Part shown: piece after piece, positions 1 through 6,808 of the stretch
How positions within the stretch are numbered: the first letter of the stretch is position 1
Layout: each line of letters starts with the position of its first letter
NCBI GenBank assembly: GCA_022866645.1
Contig: JALHUQ010000315.1
Location: forward strand, 1 to 25,672
Direction: 5' to 3'
DNA from: Woeseiaceae bacterium
GTDB lineage: Bacteria > Pseudomonadota > Gammaproteobacteria > Steroidobacterales > Woeseiaceae
Length of the DNA stretch: 25,672 nucleotides
The notes under the pieces: generated by a model
Told to the model about the DNA's origin: nothing
What the model saw: only the letters and a program-made list of their open reading frames with translations
Databases searched by the model: none
Program-made: the position numbers and the translations under genes

Positions 1-236
1 ACAGAAATGTTAAGCATTGCTCGATTCTTGCTGCGAACGATGTTGTATTCGCGCGCGACGGTGGGAGGAAGCTGATCAGTGGACTGAGCACTGAAATGCA
101 CCACGTAATTTCCAATATCGGCAGAGCTCGCTTCCGCAGGTTCTGCTACCGGTACCTTGGCCGAGTCGCCCGGGCCACCGCAGGCAGAAAGAAAGCTAAG
201 CAATGACAATGAAATCAATAGTGTTCTTGGATTCAT
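1..236 (-). CDS. DUF4426-type lipoprotein, 3' part beyond window
   Basis: Translation from the ATG at 236 begins MNPRTLLISLSLLSFLSACG, a short positive N-terminus, a hydrophobic stretch and a lipobox (LSAC) typical of a lipoprotein exported by Sec and lipidated at the Cys. The visible part continues with SADIGNYVVHFSAQSTDQLP, which fits the start of the DUF4426 family as I remember it; the function of that family is unknown to me. About 78 codons are visible and the C-terminus lies beyond position 1. A purine-rich AAGGGGATGG lies just before the start codon. It follows yggU in the same direction after 34 bases and is probably the last or near-last gene of the yggS-proC-yggT-yggU operon. In Pseudomonas a DUF4426 gene sits near the same genes, separated by metX and metW, which are absent here. 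Confidence 0.75.
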   Translation of the reverse strand, partial: MNPRTLLISLSLLSFLSACGGPGDSAKVPVAEPAEASSADIGNYVVHFSAQSTDQLPPTVAREYNIVRSKNRAMLNIS

Positions 237-270
237 GACGACCATCCCCTTTTCGAATCACTATAAACCA

Positions 271-513
271 TTACACGCGGATGAGGAATTGCTTGTTTCG
301 CTGCGTTTCGCCGCGCAACAGGCTTAGCCGGGAGGGGGCGATTTCCAGGTATTCGGCGAGCATCCTGGTGACCGCTTTGTTTGCCTTTCCGTCGGCAGGT
401 GGGGCTGTCGTGCGGATGTGCAGTTGGCCGTCTTTAACGCCGACGACCTCGTTGTGCCTGGCGCGAGGGTGGACACGGACTGAGATGACCGTGCCGGTAC
501 TCGACGGGATCAC
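271..513 (-). CDS. yggU: YggU/DUF167 family protein
   Basis: An 80-residue protein of the DUF167 (YggU) family, whose biochemical role is not established. The family signature is clear: RVHPRARHNEVVG near the N-terminus, then TAPPADGKANKAVTRMLA at about residues 35-52, and a basic C-terminal stretch. The start is GTG at 513, chosen because AAAGGA lies about five bases upstream and no ATG is available before yggT ends at 540. Its length is slightly below the roughly 95 residues of the E. coli protein, mainly at the C-terminus. It follows yggT by 26 bases in the same operon, the usual neighbourhood for this family. Confidence 0.85.
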   Translation of the reverse strand: MIPSSTGTVISVRVHPRARHNEVVGVKDGQLHIRTTAPPADGKANKAVTRMLAEYLEIAPSRLSLLRGETQRNKQFLIRV

Positions 514-539
514 GCAGTCCTTTAATTCCAGGGCAAGGA

Positions 540-1103
540 TTAGAACGGCTGAAAACCGGCTACCACGTACGTCAGGGCGGTAAGCGCGATAATCGCGAAT
601 ACCGGGGAAATATCGAATCCTCCCACGGGTGGGATAATGCGGCGAAACGGTCGTAAAACCGGTTCGGAAATCGTGGCAACGAGTGCGGCGATGGGACTGT
701 ATCGACCCGGGGCGATCCAGCTGATAACGATGCTAATGATGATTGCGTAGACGAACAGATTGATCGTCAGCACGATCAATTTCGTGAACGAGACAAACGC
801 CAGAGTCGCGAGAAACTGTGCCGGCGCTACCCCACCAAGAATGGTAAACGACAGCCAAACGGCAAGAAACTGGATAGCGTAGGCGAGCAAGAAGGTTGCC
901 GTATCGAGGCGGCCAATTGCGGGGACGACTCTGCGGACAGGAACTACCAGAGGTGACGTGATCTTCAGTATTCCCTGCGCGATGGGATTTCGAAAATCGG
1001 CGCGCAAGAACGGCAGTACCATACGAAGCAACAAGACCAGCAAGACCAAGCTGCTTAGAGCATTAATGATATAGACAAGAGCGGTAGCGACATTAGAGGG
1101 CAT
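540..1103 (-). CDS. yggT: YggT family integral membrane protein
   Basis: A 187-residue, very hydrophobic inner-membrane protein of the YGGT family. Two homologous halves are visible. The first has two helices around INALSSLVLLVLLLRMVLPF (residues 13-32), followed by NPIAQGILKITSPLVVPVRR. The second repeats the pattern with FVYAIIISIVISWIAPG and then LVATISEPVLRPFRRIIPPV. The duplicated 'P-h-hPhRRhhP' segment after each helix pair is diagnostic of the family. In other bacteria YggT-like proteins have been linked to osmotic stress, membrane organisation or cytochrome assembly; nothing here selects among these. The start ATG at 1103 follows the proC stop by three bases and has AGGA seven bases upstream, so it is translationally close to proC. 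Confidence 0.9.
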   Translation of the reverse strand: MPSNVATALVYIINALSSLVLLVLLLRMVLPFLRADFRNPIAQGILKITSPLVVPVRRVVPAIGRLDTATFLLAYAIQFLAVWLSFTILGGVAPAQFLATLAFVSFTKLIVLTINLFVYAIIISIVISWIAPGRYSPIAALVATISEPVLRPFRRIIPPVGGFDISPVFAIIALTALTYVVAGFQPF

Positions 1104-1106
1104 ACG

Positions 1107-1946
1107 CTAATCCTGATTCTCATTGTGCGCCTGATCGCCGAGTTCGGTTGCACGGTCCCTCGCCGCTATCAGGGCCCTTAAAAAAATATCCCGGACGCCG
1201 CTCTGCTCGAGGCTGTCGAACGCTGCCTCCGTTGTGCCGCCCGGGGAGCGGACACGCGCGATGAGTTCGTCCATGGTGTCGTCTGACACATGCGCGAGTG
1301 CTGCCGCGCCGACGGCGGTCTCGACGGCGAGCTTGCGGGCTGCCGTTCCATCCAACCCGAACTCTACAGCCGACTTCGCGAGCATGTCGATCAATAAATA
1401 GAAATACGCTGGACCGGTGCCAGAAATGGCAGTAACCGCATCGATGTCGGCCTCACTGGCTACTCTGACTACCGGGCCGACCGCCGACATAATTTGAAAT
1501 GCAGCGTCCCGTTGTTCATTCGATGTCGCGTCATTGGCAAAGATGCCTGATACACCTTTTCGTAACAGCGCCGGTTGATTTGGCATTACGCGAACGACCG
1601 CATTTTTGCCACCCAACCACGCGTCGATGTCGGCGATCCTCGGGCCTGCTGCGATAGAGATAATCAATGGCTTCGTCCGCTGCACGGTGCCTGCAAGTTT
1701 GCGACATACCAGCGCCAAGACCTGCGGTTTGACAGACAAGACGACGCTGCTCGCTCCGCAAAGCACTTCGTCATTATCGGCAGCAATCCTGACGCCTGGC
1801 AGGGCGCGACTGAGTTTGTCTCTCTGCTCAGCCGACGGTTCCGCGATTGCAATGTTGGCGGCCGGGAAACCACCGTTCAGTAATCCGTGCACAATCGCCG
1901 TTGCCATATTTCCGCCGCCAATAAAGGCAACGTTCTTGTTTTTCAT
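1107..1946 (-). CDS. proC: Pyrroline-5-carboxylate reductase
   Basis: Catalyses the last step of proline synthesis, NAD(P)H-dependent reduction of 1-pyrroline-5-carboxylate to L-proline, in the cytoplasm. The N-terminus KNVAFIGGGNMATAIVHGLL is a Rossmann nucleotide-binding motif. The C-terminal dimerisation domain carries the family signature with SGTGPAYFYLLIDMLAKSA and, further on, RVRSPGGTTEAAFDSLEQSG. The predicted length of 279 residues is normal. I place the start at the ATG at 1946 because GGGA precedes it by six bases. An in-frame ATG at 1958 would add four residues (MGPA) but lacks a good ribosome binding site. The gene follows yggS by 14 bases and precedes yggT by three, the conserved yggS-proC-yggT order. 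Confidence 0.95.
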   Translation of the reverse strand: MKNKNVAFIGGGNMATAIVHGLLNGGFPAANIAIAEPSAEQRDKLSRALPGVRIAADNDEVLCGASSVVLSVKPQVLALVCRKLAGTVQRTKPLIISIAAGPRIADIDAWLGGKNAVVRVMPNQPALLRKGVSGIFANDATSNEQRDAAFQIMSAVGPVVRVASEADIDAVTAISGTGPAYFYLLIDMLAKSAVEFGLDGTAARKLAVETAVGAAALAHVSDDTMDELIARVRSPGGTTEAAFDSLEQSGVRDIFLRALIAARDRATELGDQAHNENQD

Positions 1947-1960
1947 CGCTGGTCCCATCG

Positions 1961-2644
1961 TTATTGTCTTGGCCCGAACAGCGCGGTACCGATACGCACT
2001 ATGGTCGATCCTTCGTAAATAGCGGCTCGAAAATCGCCACTCATACCCATCGACAAGGTGTCGGTTACCAGGCCATGGTCGCGCAGCGATTCTGCCATCT
2101 TTCGGAGCCGGGCGAACGGTTCTCGTTGTGCTTCAAAATCTAGTCTGGCAATCGGCAGGCACATCAGGCCGCGCAAGGCCAGCCTGGGCAATTCGGCGAC
2201 GCTCGCCGCAAGGTCAGGCAAGGCGTCTGGCGAAATGCCTGATTTCGACCCTTCGCCGTCAACATTGATTTGCAGGCAAATATTCAGTGGCCCGAGCGCT
2301 TCCGGTCGTTGCTCGCTGAGACGGCGCGCCGTTTTCAATTGGTCTATGGTGTGAACCCAATCAAAGTTTTCGGCGACCACCCGTGTTTTATTGGCCTGCA
2401 GGTGCCCGATAAAGTGCCAGATCAGGTTTTCGCCGCGGGTCTGATCGATCTTCGCCAGCCCCTCCTGGACAAAATTTTCGCCAAAGTCGCGTTGCCCGGC
2501 TTTCGCGGCGGCGAGGACCATCGAAACCGGATGTTTTTTGCTCACGGCGAGCAATTTGACAGCGCCGGGCTCGCGTTCGGCCTCTACAGCCAAAAACGCC
2601 AGCAAATCTTTGATTAATGCTAGGTTTTCCGTGACTCCAATCAC
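1961..2644 (-). CDS. yggS: YggS/PLPBP family pyridoxal-phosphate homeostasis protein
   Basis: A 227-residue member of the YggS/PROSC family, a PLP-binding TIM barrel without known enzymatic activity that keeps free pyridoxal phosphate and amino/keto-acid pools balanced. The PLP lysine is expected in KLLAVSKKHP at residue 36, matching the position in E. coli. Other conserved blocks are DFGENFVQEGLAK, WHFIGHLQANKTR, and SMGMSGDFRAAIYEGSTIVR near the C-terminus, which binds the phosphate. The start is GTG at 2644; no earlier ATG fits in the 83-base gap to pilT. It is the first gene of the minus-strand operon and is divergent from pilT. Confidence 0.93.
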   Translation of the reverse strand: MIGVTENLALIKDLLAFLAVEAEREPGAVKLLAVSKKHPVSMVLAAAKAGQRDFGENFVQEGLAKIDQTRGENLIWHFIGHLQANKTRVVAENFDWVHTIDQLKTARRLSEQRPEALGPLNICLQINVDGEGSKSGISPDALPDLAASVAELPRLALRGLMCLPIARLDFEAQREPFARLRKMAESLRDHGLVTDTLSMGMSGDFRAAIYEGSTIVRIGTALFGPRQ

Positions 2645-2665
2645 GTTTTAGTCCGGTTGCTTCGC

Positions 2666-2671
2666 TATACT
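2666..2671 (+). promoter_or_regulatory. Candidate -10 element for pilT in the yggS-pilT gap
   Basis: The 83-base gap between divergent yggS and pilT contains TATACT, a good sigma70 -10 hexamer, 56 bases before the pilT start. No convincing -35 hexamer is found 16-18 bases upstream, so an activator may be needed. The same bases read as CTAGTATAG on the other strand and could serve as a weak -10 (TAGTAT) for yggS. The assignment rests only on visual matching. Confidence 0.35.
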
Positions 2672-2727
2672 AGGCTCACTAAACGCCGGGTTATGGTAAG
2701 TCCGGCGCCACCAAATGAGGGAGAATT

Positions 2728-3768
2728 ATGGCCGTCGACGTTGCCCAACTTTTGTCGTTCGCGGTAAAGAACAACGCCTCCGACCTGCACTTGTCAGCTG
2801 GCGTGCCGCCTATGATTCGCGTTGATGGTGACATCAAACGTATCAATATGCCGTCGCTCACCCACAAGGATGTCAATAGCATGGTGTACGACATCATGAA
2901 TGACAAGCAGCGTAAAGACTACGAGGAATTCCTCGAGACTGACTTTTCCTTTGAAATCCCGAAGCTGGCCCGTTTTCGAGTCAATGCGTTCAACCAGAAT
3001 CGCGGATCGGCTGCCGTATTCAGGACCATTCCCTCAGAAATTCTGAGCCTGGATGATCTGGCTGCACCGCCCATATTTAAAGACCTTGCGATGCATCCTC
3101 GCGGCATTGTTCTTGTCACCGGCCCGACGGGTTCTGGCAAGTCGACAACACTGGCGGCCATGGTCGACTACATTAATGATAACAAGCCCGATCATATTCT
3201 CACTATTGAGGACCCGATCGAGTTTGTGCACGAATCAAAAAAATCACTGATCAACCAACGCGAAGTGCATCGCGATACGCTGGGGTTCAATGAAGCCTTG
3301 CGCTCAGCGCTGCGCGAAGACCCGGACGTCATCCTGGTTGGTGAGCTTCGTGACCTTGAGACGATTCGACTCGCGCTAACCGGTGCTGAAACAGGTCACC
3401 TCGTTTTTGGAACTCTGCACACCAGTTCAGCGGCCAAAACCATAGACCGTATCGTCGACGTGTTTCCGGCAGCCGAAAAAGAAATGGTGCGTGCCATGTT
3501 GTCCGAATCACTCCGCGCCGTTATATCGCAGACTCTGTTGAAGAGAGTCGGTGGTGGCCGAATTGCGGCGCACGAAATCATGGTTGGTACGCCCGCGATC
3601 AGAAACCTGATTCGCGAAGGCAAGATCGCGCAAATGTATTCGGCGATCCAGACGGGCCAAGGATCCGGCATGCAAACCCTGGACCAAAACCTTCAGGATT
3701 TGTTGAAGAAAGGATTGATCAACAAAGAAGAGGCGCGTTTCAGGGCGACCAACAAAGATAATTTCTAA
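2728..3768 (+). CDS. pilT: Type IV pilus retraction ATPase PilT
   Basis: Hexameric cytoplasmic ATPase that depolymerises the pilus and powers retraction for twitching motility. The 346 residues are close to the 344 of the P. aeruginosa protein. Motifs in order: SDLHLSAGVPPMIRVDGD (about 18-35) in the N-terminal PAS-like domain; Walker A GPTGSGKST at 132-140 with K138; Asp box IEDPIE at 160-165; Walker B region ILVGELRD with E206; His box TGHLVFGTLHT at 222-232; and AIRNLIREGK at 290-299, the C-terminal motif characteristic of true PilT and needed for retraction. The start is supported by GAGGGAG five bases upstream. It is followed after 38 bases by pilU and then a third ATPase, all in the same direction. 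Identity as PilT rather than PilB is clear from the short length and the AIRNLIRE motif. Confidence 0.97.
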   Translation: MAVDVAQLLSFAVKNNASDLHLSAGVPPMIRVDGDIKRINMPSLTHKDVNSMVYDIMNDKQRKDYEEFLETDFSFEIPKLARFRVNAFNQNRGSAAVFRTIPSEILSLDDLAAPPIFKDLAMHPRGIVLVTGPTGSGKSTTLAAMVDYINDNKPDHILTIEDPIEFVHESKKSLINQREVHRDTLGFNEALRSALREDPDVILVGELRDLETIRLALTGAETGHLVFGTLHTSSAAKTIDRIVDVFPAAEKEMVRAMLSESLRAVISQTLLKRVGGGRIAAHEIMVGTPAIRNLIREGKIAQMYSAIQTGQGSGMQTLDQNLQDLLKKGLINKEEARFRATNKDNF

Positions 3769-3806
3769 GGCCGCGCTGACTGGCGCAGCTTGATTGGAGT
3801 GAGATA

Positions 3807-4964
3807 ATGGAACGCGAACAAGCGGTACGGCTAACACAAAACCTGCTGCGAAAAATGGTCGAACGGGACGGCTCCGACTTGTTCATCACGGCGGCATTTC
3901 CGCCGGCGATTAAAGTCGATGGCACTATCCACAAAGCCACCGATACGCCTTTGTCGGCAGAGCAGGCGGCGATCATGGTGCGTTCGATCATGAACGACAA
4001 ACAGATCAAGGAATTCGATGCAACCAAAGAAGCGAACTTCGCGATCGCGCCACAAGGTATTGGTCGATTCCGTGTTAGTGCGTTCATCCAACAGGGCATG
4101 GTTGGTGCTGTCCTCAGAACGATCACAACCGAGATCCCAACGCTCGAAGATCTTGAGCTCCCACCTATCCTGAAAGACGTCGTGATGAACAAGCGCGGGC
4201 TTTGTATCATTGTCGGCGGTACCGGATCCGGCAAATCGACAACTCTGGCGGCGATGATCGGGCACCGCAATCACAATTCGCGTGGCCATATCGTTTCGAT
4301 CGAAGATCCTATTGAATATGTGCATCCACATCACGGCTGCGTAATTACTCAGCGCGAAGTCGGTGTCGACACGGAGTCCTGGCATGCTGCGCTCAAGAAC
4401 ACCTTGCGCCAGGCACCGGATGTCATCCTGATTGGCGAAATTCGCGACAAAGAAACCATGGAATACGGCATTCAGTTCGCCGAAACAGGCCACCTTTGCC
4501 TTGCGACGCTGCACGCAAACAGCGCCAACCAGGCGCTCGACAGAATTATCAACTTTTTCCCGGACGAGCGCCGTCAGCAACTGCTGATGGATCTCTCGCT
4601 GAATACCAAAGCCTTTATTTCGCAGCGTCTTGTGCCACGTGAGGGCGGCATAGGGCGTGTGGCGTCGATGGAGATAATGCTGAATACGCCTTTGGTCGCG
4701 GACCTGATATTCAAGGGTGAGGTGGGGCAGATTAAAGAGATCATGGCCAAATCGACACGGCTTGGCATGCAGACCTTTGATCAGTCGCTGTTTGCTCTTT
4801 ACGAGGAAAGCGCGATCTCGTACGAAGAAGCTATGCGCAACGCCGACTCGAAAAATGAATTGCGCTTGACAATTAAGCTCCAAAGTAAGCGCGACTCGTC
4901 ACATGCAGATCAGCAATCTGAGAGTCTGCGCATCATGGATGAAGATACGGCTCAGACTTTCTGA
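3807..4964 (+). CDS. pilU: PilT-dependent retraction ATPase PilU
   Basis: A 385-residue PilT paralogue that works with PilT to increase retraction force. It has the GSDLFITAAFPPAIKVDGT N-terminal block, Walker A GGTGSGKST at 137-145, the Asp box IEDPIEYVH, Walker B ILIGEIRD with E211, and the His box TGHLCLATLHANSANQALD. The block ALKNTLRQAPDVILIGE and the following FAETGHLCLATLHAN match P. aeruginosa PilU closely. The AIRNLIRE motif of PilT is replaced by the PilU-type NTPLVADLIFKGEV. The C-terminal tail, from about residue 350, is acidic and likely disordered, as in PilU. GGAGTGAG precedes the ATG. It is followed by a third ATPase after 21 bases. Confidence 0.95.
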   Translation: MEREQAVRLTQNLLRKMVERDGSDLFITAAFPPAIKVDGTIHKATDTPLSAEQAAIMVRSIMNDKQIKEFDATKEANFAIAPQGIGRFRVSAFIQQGMVGAVLRTITTEIPTLEDLELPPILKDVVMNKRGLCIIVGGTGSGKSTTLAAMIGHRNHNSRGHIVSIEDPIEYVHPHHGCVITQREVGVDTESWHAALKNTLRQAPDVILIGEIRDKETMEYGIQFAETGHLCLATLHANSANQALDRIINFFPDERRQQLLMDLSLNTKAFISQRLVPREGGIGRVASMEIMLNTPLVADLIFKGEVGQIKEIMAKSTRLGMQTFDQSLFALYEESAISYEEAMRNADSKNELRLTIKLQSKRDSSHADQQSESLRIMDEDTAQTF

Positions 4965-4985
4965 GTCCAAAGGGACGACTGAACA

Positions 4986-6044
4986 ATGAATGTCAAACCA
5001 CTATTCAAGTTGATGGTCGAAAAGAAGGCTTCGGACCTTTTCTTTGCGCCGTTTTCTCCAGCCAAGATCAAGATCGAAGGCAAGATCATGCCGGTCAACA
5101 AGCTCGAAATGACGCCGAAGATGGTTAAACAGGCGGCATTCGAATTGATGACGGAAGAGCAGATGGATACGTTCAACCGGGAGCTGGAGATCGACTTCGC
5201 TCTCTCCGAGAAAGGCCTCGGGCGCTTCCGTGTGAATGTTTTCCATCAACGTGGCAGTGTCTCGATGGTTTTGCGCTACATTACTTCAGACCTGCCAACG
5301 CTGGAAGAACTCGGCATGCCGGACCAGCTAAAGGAGCTGGTCATGTTACGTCGCGGTCTGATTCTGATGGTCGGTGCTACAGGTGCCGGCAAATCAACAA
5401 CGTTGGCAGCGATGATCAATTATCGAAATGAGAAGACCTCGTCACACATCATTACGATCGAAGATCCAATTGAGTTTCTGCATCCGAATAAACAATCGAT
5501 CGTCAATCAGCGTGAAATAGGGCTGGATACCAAGTCCTATCAACGCGCGCTGAAGAGCGCAGTACGTGCAGCGCCTGATGTTATTCAAATCGGTGAGATT
5601 CGTGATACCGAGTCAATGCGAGCAGCGCTGGACATGGCCGGTACGGGCCACCTGGTGCTCGCAACGGTGCACTCCAATAATGCGCCAGAGACGCTTGATC
5701 GAATCATCAACCTGTTCCCGCAGGAACAACACGGCCAGGTCTTTATGGATCTCGCACATTACCTGCGCGCGATCCTGTCACAACGCCTGGTGCGATCGCG
5801 CAACGGCAAGCGTGTTGCGGCTGTCGAGCTCATGTTGAATACGCCGCATATCAAGGATCTGATACTCAAGGGCGATATTTCGGCAGTGAAAGAAGCACAC
5901 AAGGACAGTGGCGAGGCCGGCATGGTTTCCTTCGACGAGGCGCTTCTGGATCTCTACAAGAAAGGTACAATCACGCTGGACGAAGCAATGTCGCATGCGG
6001 ATTCTCGGGCTAATCTTGAGGCCAAGGTTAATTTTGGCGGCTAG
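4986..6044 (+). CDS. Third PilT/PilU-family ATPase, PilU-like paralogue
   Basis: A 352-residue member of the PilT/PilU subfamily, directly behind pilU. It starts KPLFKLMVEKKASDLFFAPF, has Walker A GATGAGKST at 130-138 (K136), the Asp box IEDPIEFLHP, Walker B VIQIGEIRDTES with E204, and the His box TGHLVLATVHSNNAPETLD. All catalytic blocks are present, so it should hydrolyse ATP. It uses the PilU-type NTPHIKDLILKGDI where PilT has AIRNLIRE, lacks the long acidic PilU tail, and is clearly diverged from the upstream pilU, so it is not a recent duplicate. AAAGGGA lies 11 bases before the ATG, a rather long spacing. It is probably co-transcribed with pilT and pilU, which suggests a role in pilus retraction. 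The exact role is unknown to me. Confidence 0.85.
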   Translation: MNVKPLFKLMVEKKASDLFFAPFSPAKIKIEGKIMPVNKLEMTPKMVKQAAFELMTEEQMDTFNRELEIDFALSEKGLGRFRVNVFHQRGSVSMVLRYITSDLPTLEELGMPDQLKELVMLRRGLILMVGATGAGKSTTLAAMINYRNEKTSSHIITIEDPIEFLHPNKQSIVNQREIGLDTKSYQRALKSAVRAAPDVIQIGEIRDTESMRAALDMAGTGHLVLATVHSNNAPETLDRIINLFPQEQHGQVFMDLAHYLRAILSQRLVRSRNGKRVAAVELMLNTPHIKDLILKGDISAVKEAHKDSGEAGMVSFDEALLDLYKKGTITLDEAMSHADSRANLEAKVNFGG

Positions 6045-6096
6045 GGCTCGCCAGTAGTCGCGCAGCGACCAATAAGTCATGTTCTCTAATCTTTTT

Positions 6097-6112
6097 GTCA
6101 AGTACGCTTGAC
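6097..6112. promoter_or_regulatory. Palindromic operator candidate O1
   Basis: GTCAAGTACGCTTGAC is a perfect 16-bp palindrome (six-base arms, centre TACG) overlapping the -35 hexamer of the promoter for the membrane protein/Xre gene pair. A 13-of-16 match occurs at 6139-6154. A small Xre-type HTH dimer would be expected to bind a site of this size, so autorepression is the simplest reading. Binding is inferred, not shown. Confidence 0.55.
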
Positions 6113-6136
6113 ACCCCTTGTCTGTCGAACTATAGT
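6108..6136 (+). promoter_or_regulatory. Near-consensus sigma70 promoter
   Basis: A perfect -35 TTGACA (6108-6113) and a -10 TATAGT (6131-6136) are separated by exactly 17 bases. Transcription should start near 6143, giving a leader of about 35 bases with AAAGGAG before the ATG at 6178. This is the strongest promoter seen in the window. It makes the two downstream genes a unit separate from the pilT-pilU operon. Confidence 0.75.
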
Positions 6137-6138
6137 GA

Positions 6139-6154
6139 GTCAAGTTCACTTTAC
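6139..6154. promoter_or_regulatory. Operator candidate O2, imperfect copy of O1
   Basis: GTCAAGTTCACTTTAC matches the palindrome at 6097-6112 at 13 of 16 positions and covers the predicted transcription start. The two sites start 42 bases apart, close to four helical turns, so both could be bound on the same DNA face. It also overlaps a second small inverted repeat, AGTGA-7-TCACT (6134-6150). Confidence 0.5.
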
Positions 6155-6177
6155 ATTAAGACAAAGGAGTACGACTT

Positions 6178-6600
6178 ATGATGATGAAAACAGACGGATG
6201 CAGCGATTGGGAGGTGGCCAAGGCCAGGAACAGTGTCCGTTTGATGTTCTGGACCATCGGCTGGGTTCTCACGTTGGCCCTCGCCGCGTTTGGCCCGAAG
6301 CTCATCTGGAATTTTCAAACCGCGCTGACGATATTGGCTGTACTCGTCAATCTCGGCGCCGGTGCCGGTATGATCATGGCGAACGGTCGTCACCTTCGTG
6401 GGTTGGACGAATTGCACCGGAAAATCTTCCTGGACACTTGTGCGCTTACGCTAGGAGCAGGACTGGTAAGCGGTCTCAGCTACGAGTTGCTGGAAGACGT
6501 ACGCTTGATCAGCTTCCAGCCGGAAATTCCGCACCTGGTCATTTTGATGTGCCTTACCTTCCTCGTCGGCCTGATTGCGGGTCACCGGAAATACCGATGA
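6178..6600 (+). CDS. Four-helix membrane protein paired with Xre regulator
   Basis: A 140-residue protein with a short polar N-terminus (MMMKTDGCSDWEVAKARN) and four predicted membrane helices at about residues 20-42, 48-68, 82-104 and 117-136, with a basic C-terminal end (GHRKYR). I do not recognise an enzymatic motif. The start at the first of three tandem ATGs is set by AAAGGAG eight bases upstream. Its stop overlaps the start of the downstream HTH gene (ATGA), so the two are translationally coupled. Small membrane proteins coupled to 65-75-residue Xre regulators are a recurrent arrangement in proteobacteria. I infer that the membrane protein is the target, or sensor partner, of the regulator. 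It could also be a toxin-like or stress protein; nothing in the sequence decides. Confidence 0.8.
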   Translation: MMMKTDGCSDWEVAKARNSVRLMFWTIGWVLTLALAAFGPKLIWNFQTALTILAVLVNLGAGAGMIMANGRHLRGLDELHRKIFLDTCALTLGAGLVSGLSYELLEDVRLISFQPEIPHLVILMCLTFLVGLIAGHRKYR

Positions 6601-6797
6601 AGAATCGTCTGAAAGTACTTCGTGCGGAACGAGACTGGACTCAAGCTCAACTCGCCAATGAGCTTGAGGTATCGAGGCAGACAGTCAATGCCATTGAAAA
6701 AGGCAAATTCGATCCGAGTTTGCCGTTGGCATTTAAGGCGGCCCGGCTCTTTGAGTTATCGATTGAAGAAATTTTTCAGGACGAGGCGGCGACCTAA
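6597..6797 (+). CDS. Small Xre-family HTH transcriptional regulator
   Basis: A 66-residue protein that is almost only an HTH_3/Xre domain. It begins MKNRLKVLRAERDWTQAQLA, followed by the recognition helix region VSRQTVNAIEKGKFDPS (about 25-41) and FELSIEEIFQ. It resembles the YozG-like group of short regulators that usually lie next to a membrane protein gene. The start is the ATG at 6597, which overlaps the TGA of the upstream gene by four bases. The frame is open further upstream to 6108, but that stretch is the shadow of the membrane protein gene. With two operator-like sites at the promoter, autoregulation of the pair is likely. It ends 11 bases before the convergent PyrK-like gene, leaving no room for a normal terminator. 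Confidence 0.9.
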   Translation: MKNRLKVLRAERDWTQAQLANELEVSRQTVNAIEKGKFDPSLPLAFKAARLFELSIEEIFQDEAAT

Positions 6798-6808
6798 CGG
6801 AGAGTGAG

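Noticed and set aside
1947..1958. Upstream proC start (MGPA extension)
   Set aside because: No ribosome binding site precedes it, whereas the second ATG has GGGA at good distance and begins directly at the Rossmann motif.
1575..2022. Plus-strand open frames inside proC
   Set aside because: Shadow frames opposite a clearly conserved gene, with no motif of their own.
3831..4883. Long open frame (350 codons) antisense to pilU
   Set aside because: The product is His/Arg/Phe-rich with no recognisable motif and mirrors the codon pattern of pilU. The sense frame has all ATPase motifs.
6057..6069. Hairpin GTCGC-GCA-GCGAC as terminator of the pilT-pilU operon
   Set aside because: The stem is five pairs with a three-base loop, and the nearest T-run is over 20 bases away, so it is not a convincing intrinsic terminator.
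6108..6596. In-frame upstream extension of the Xre regulator giving a 229-residue protein
   Set aside because: The extension lies wholly over the promoter and the membrane protein gene, has a low-complexity Arg-rich composition, and no homologous regulator has it. The ATG at 6597 gives a complete 66-residue HTH protein.
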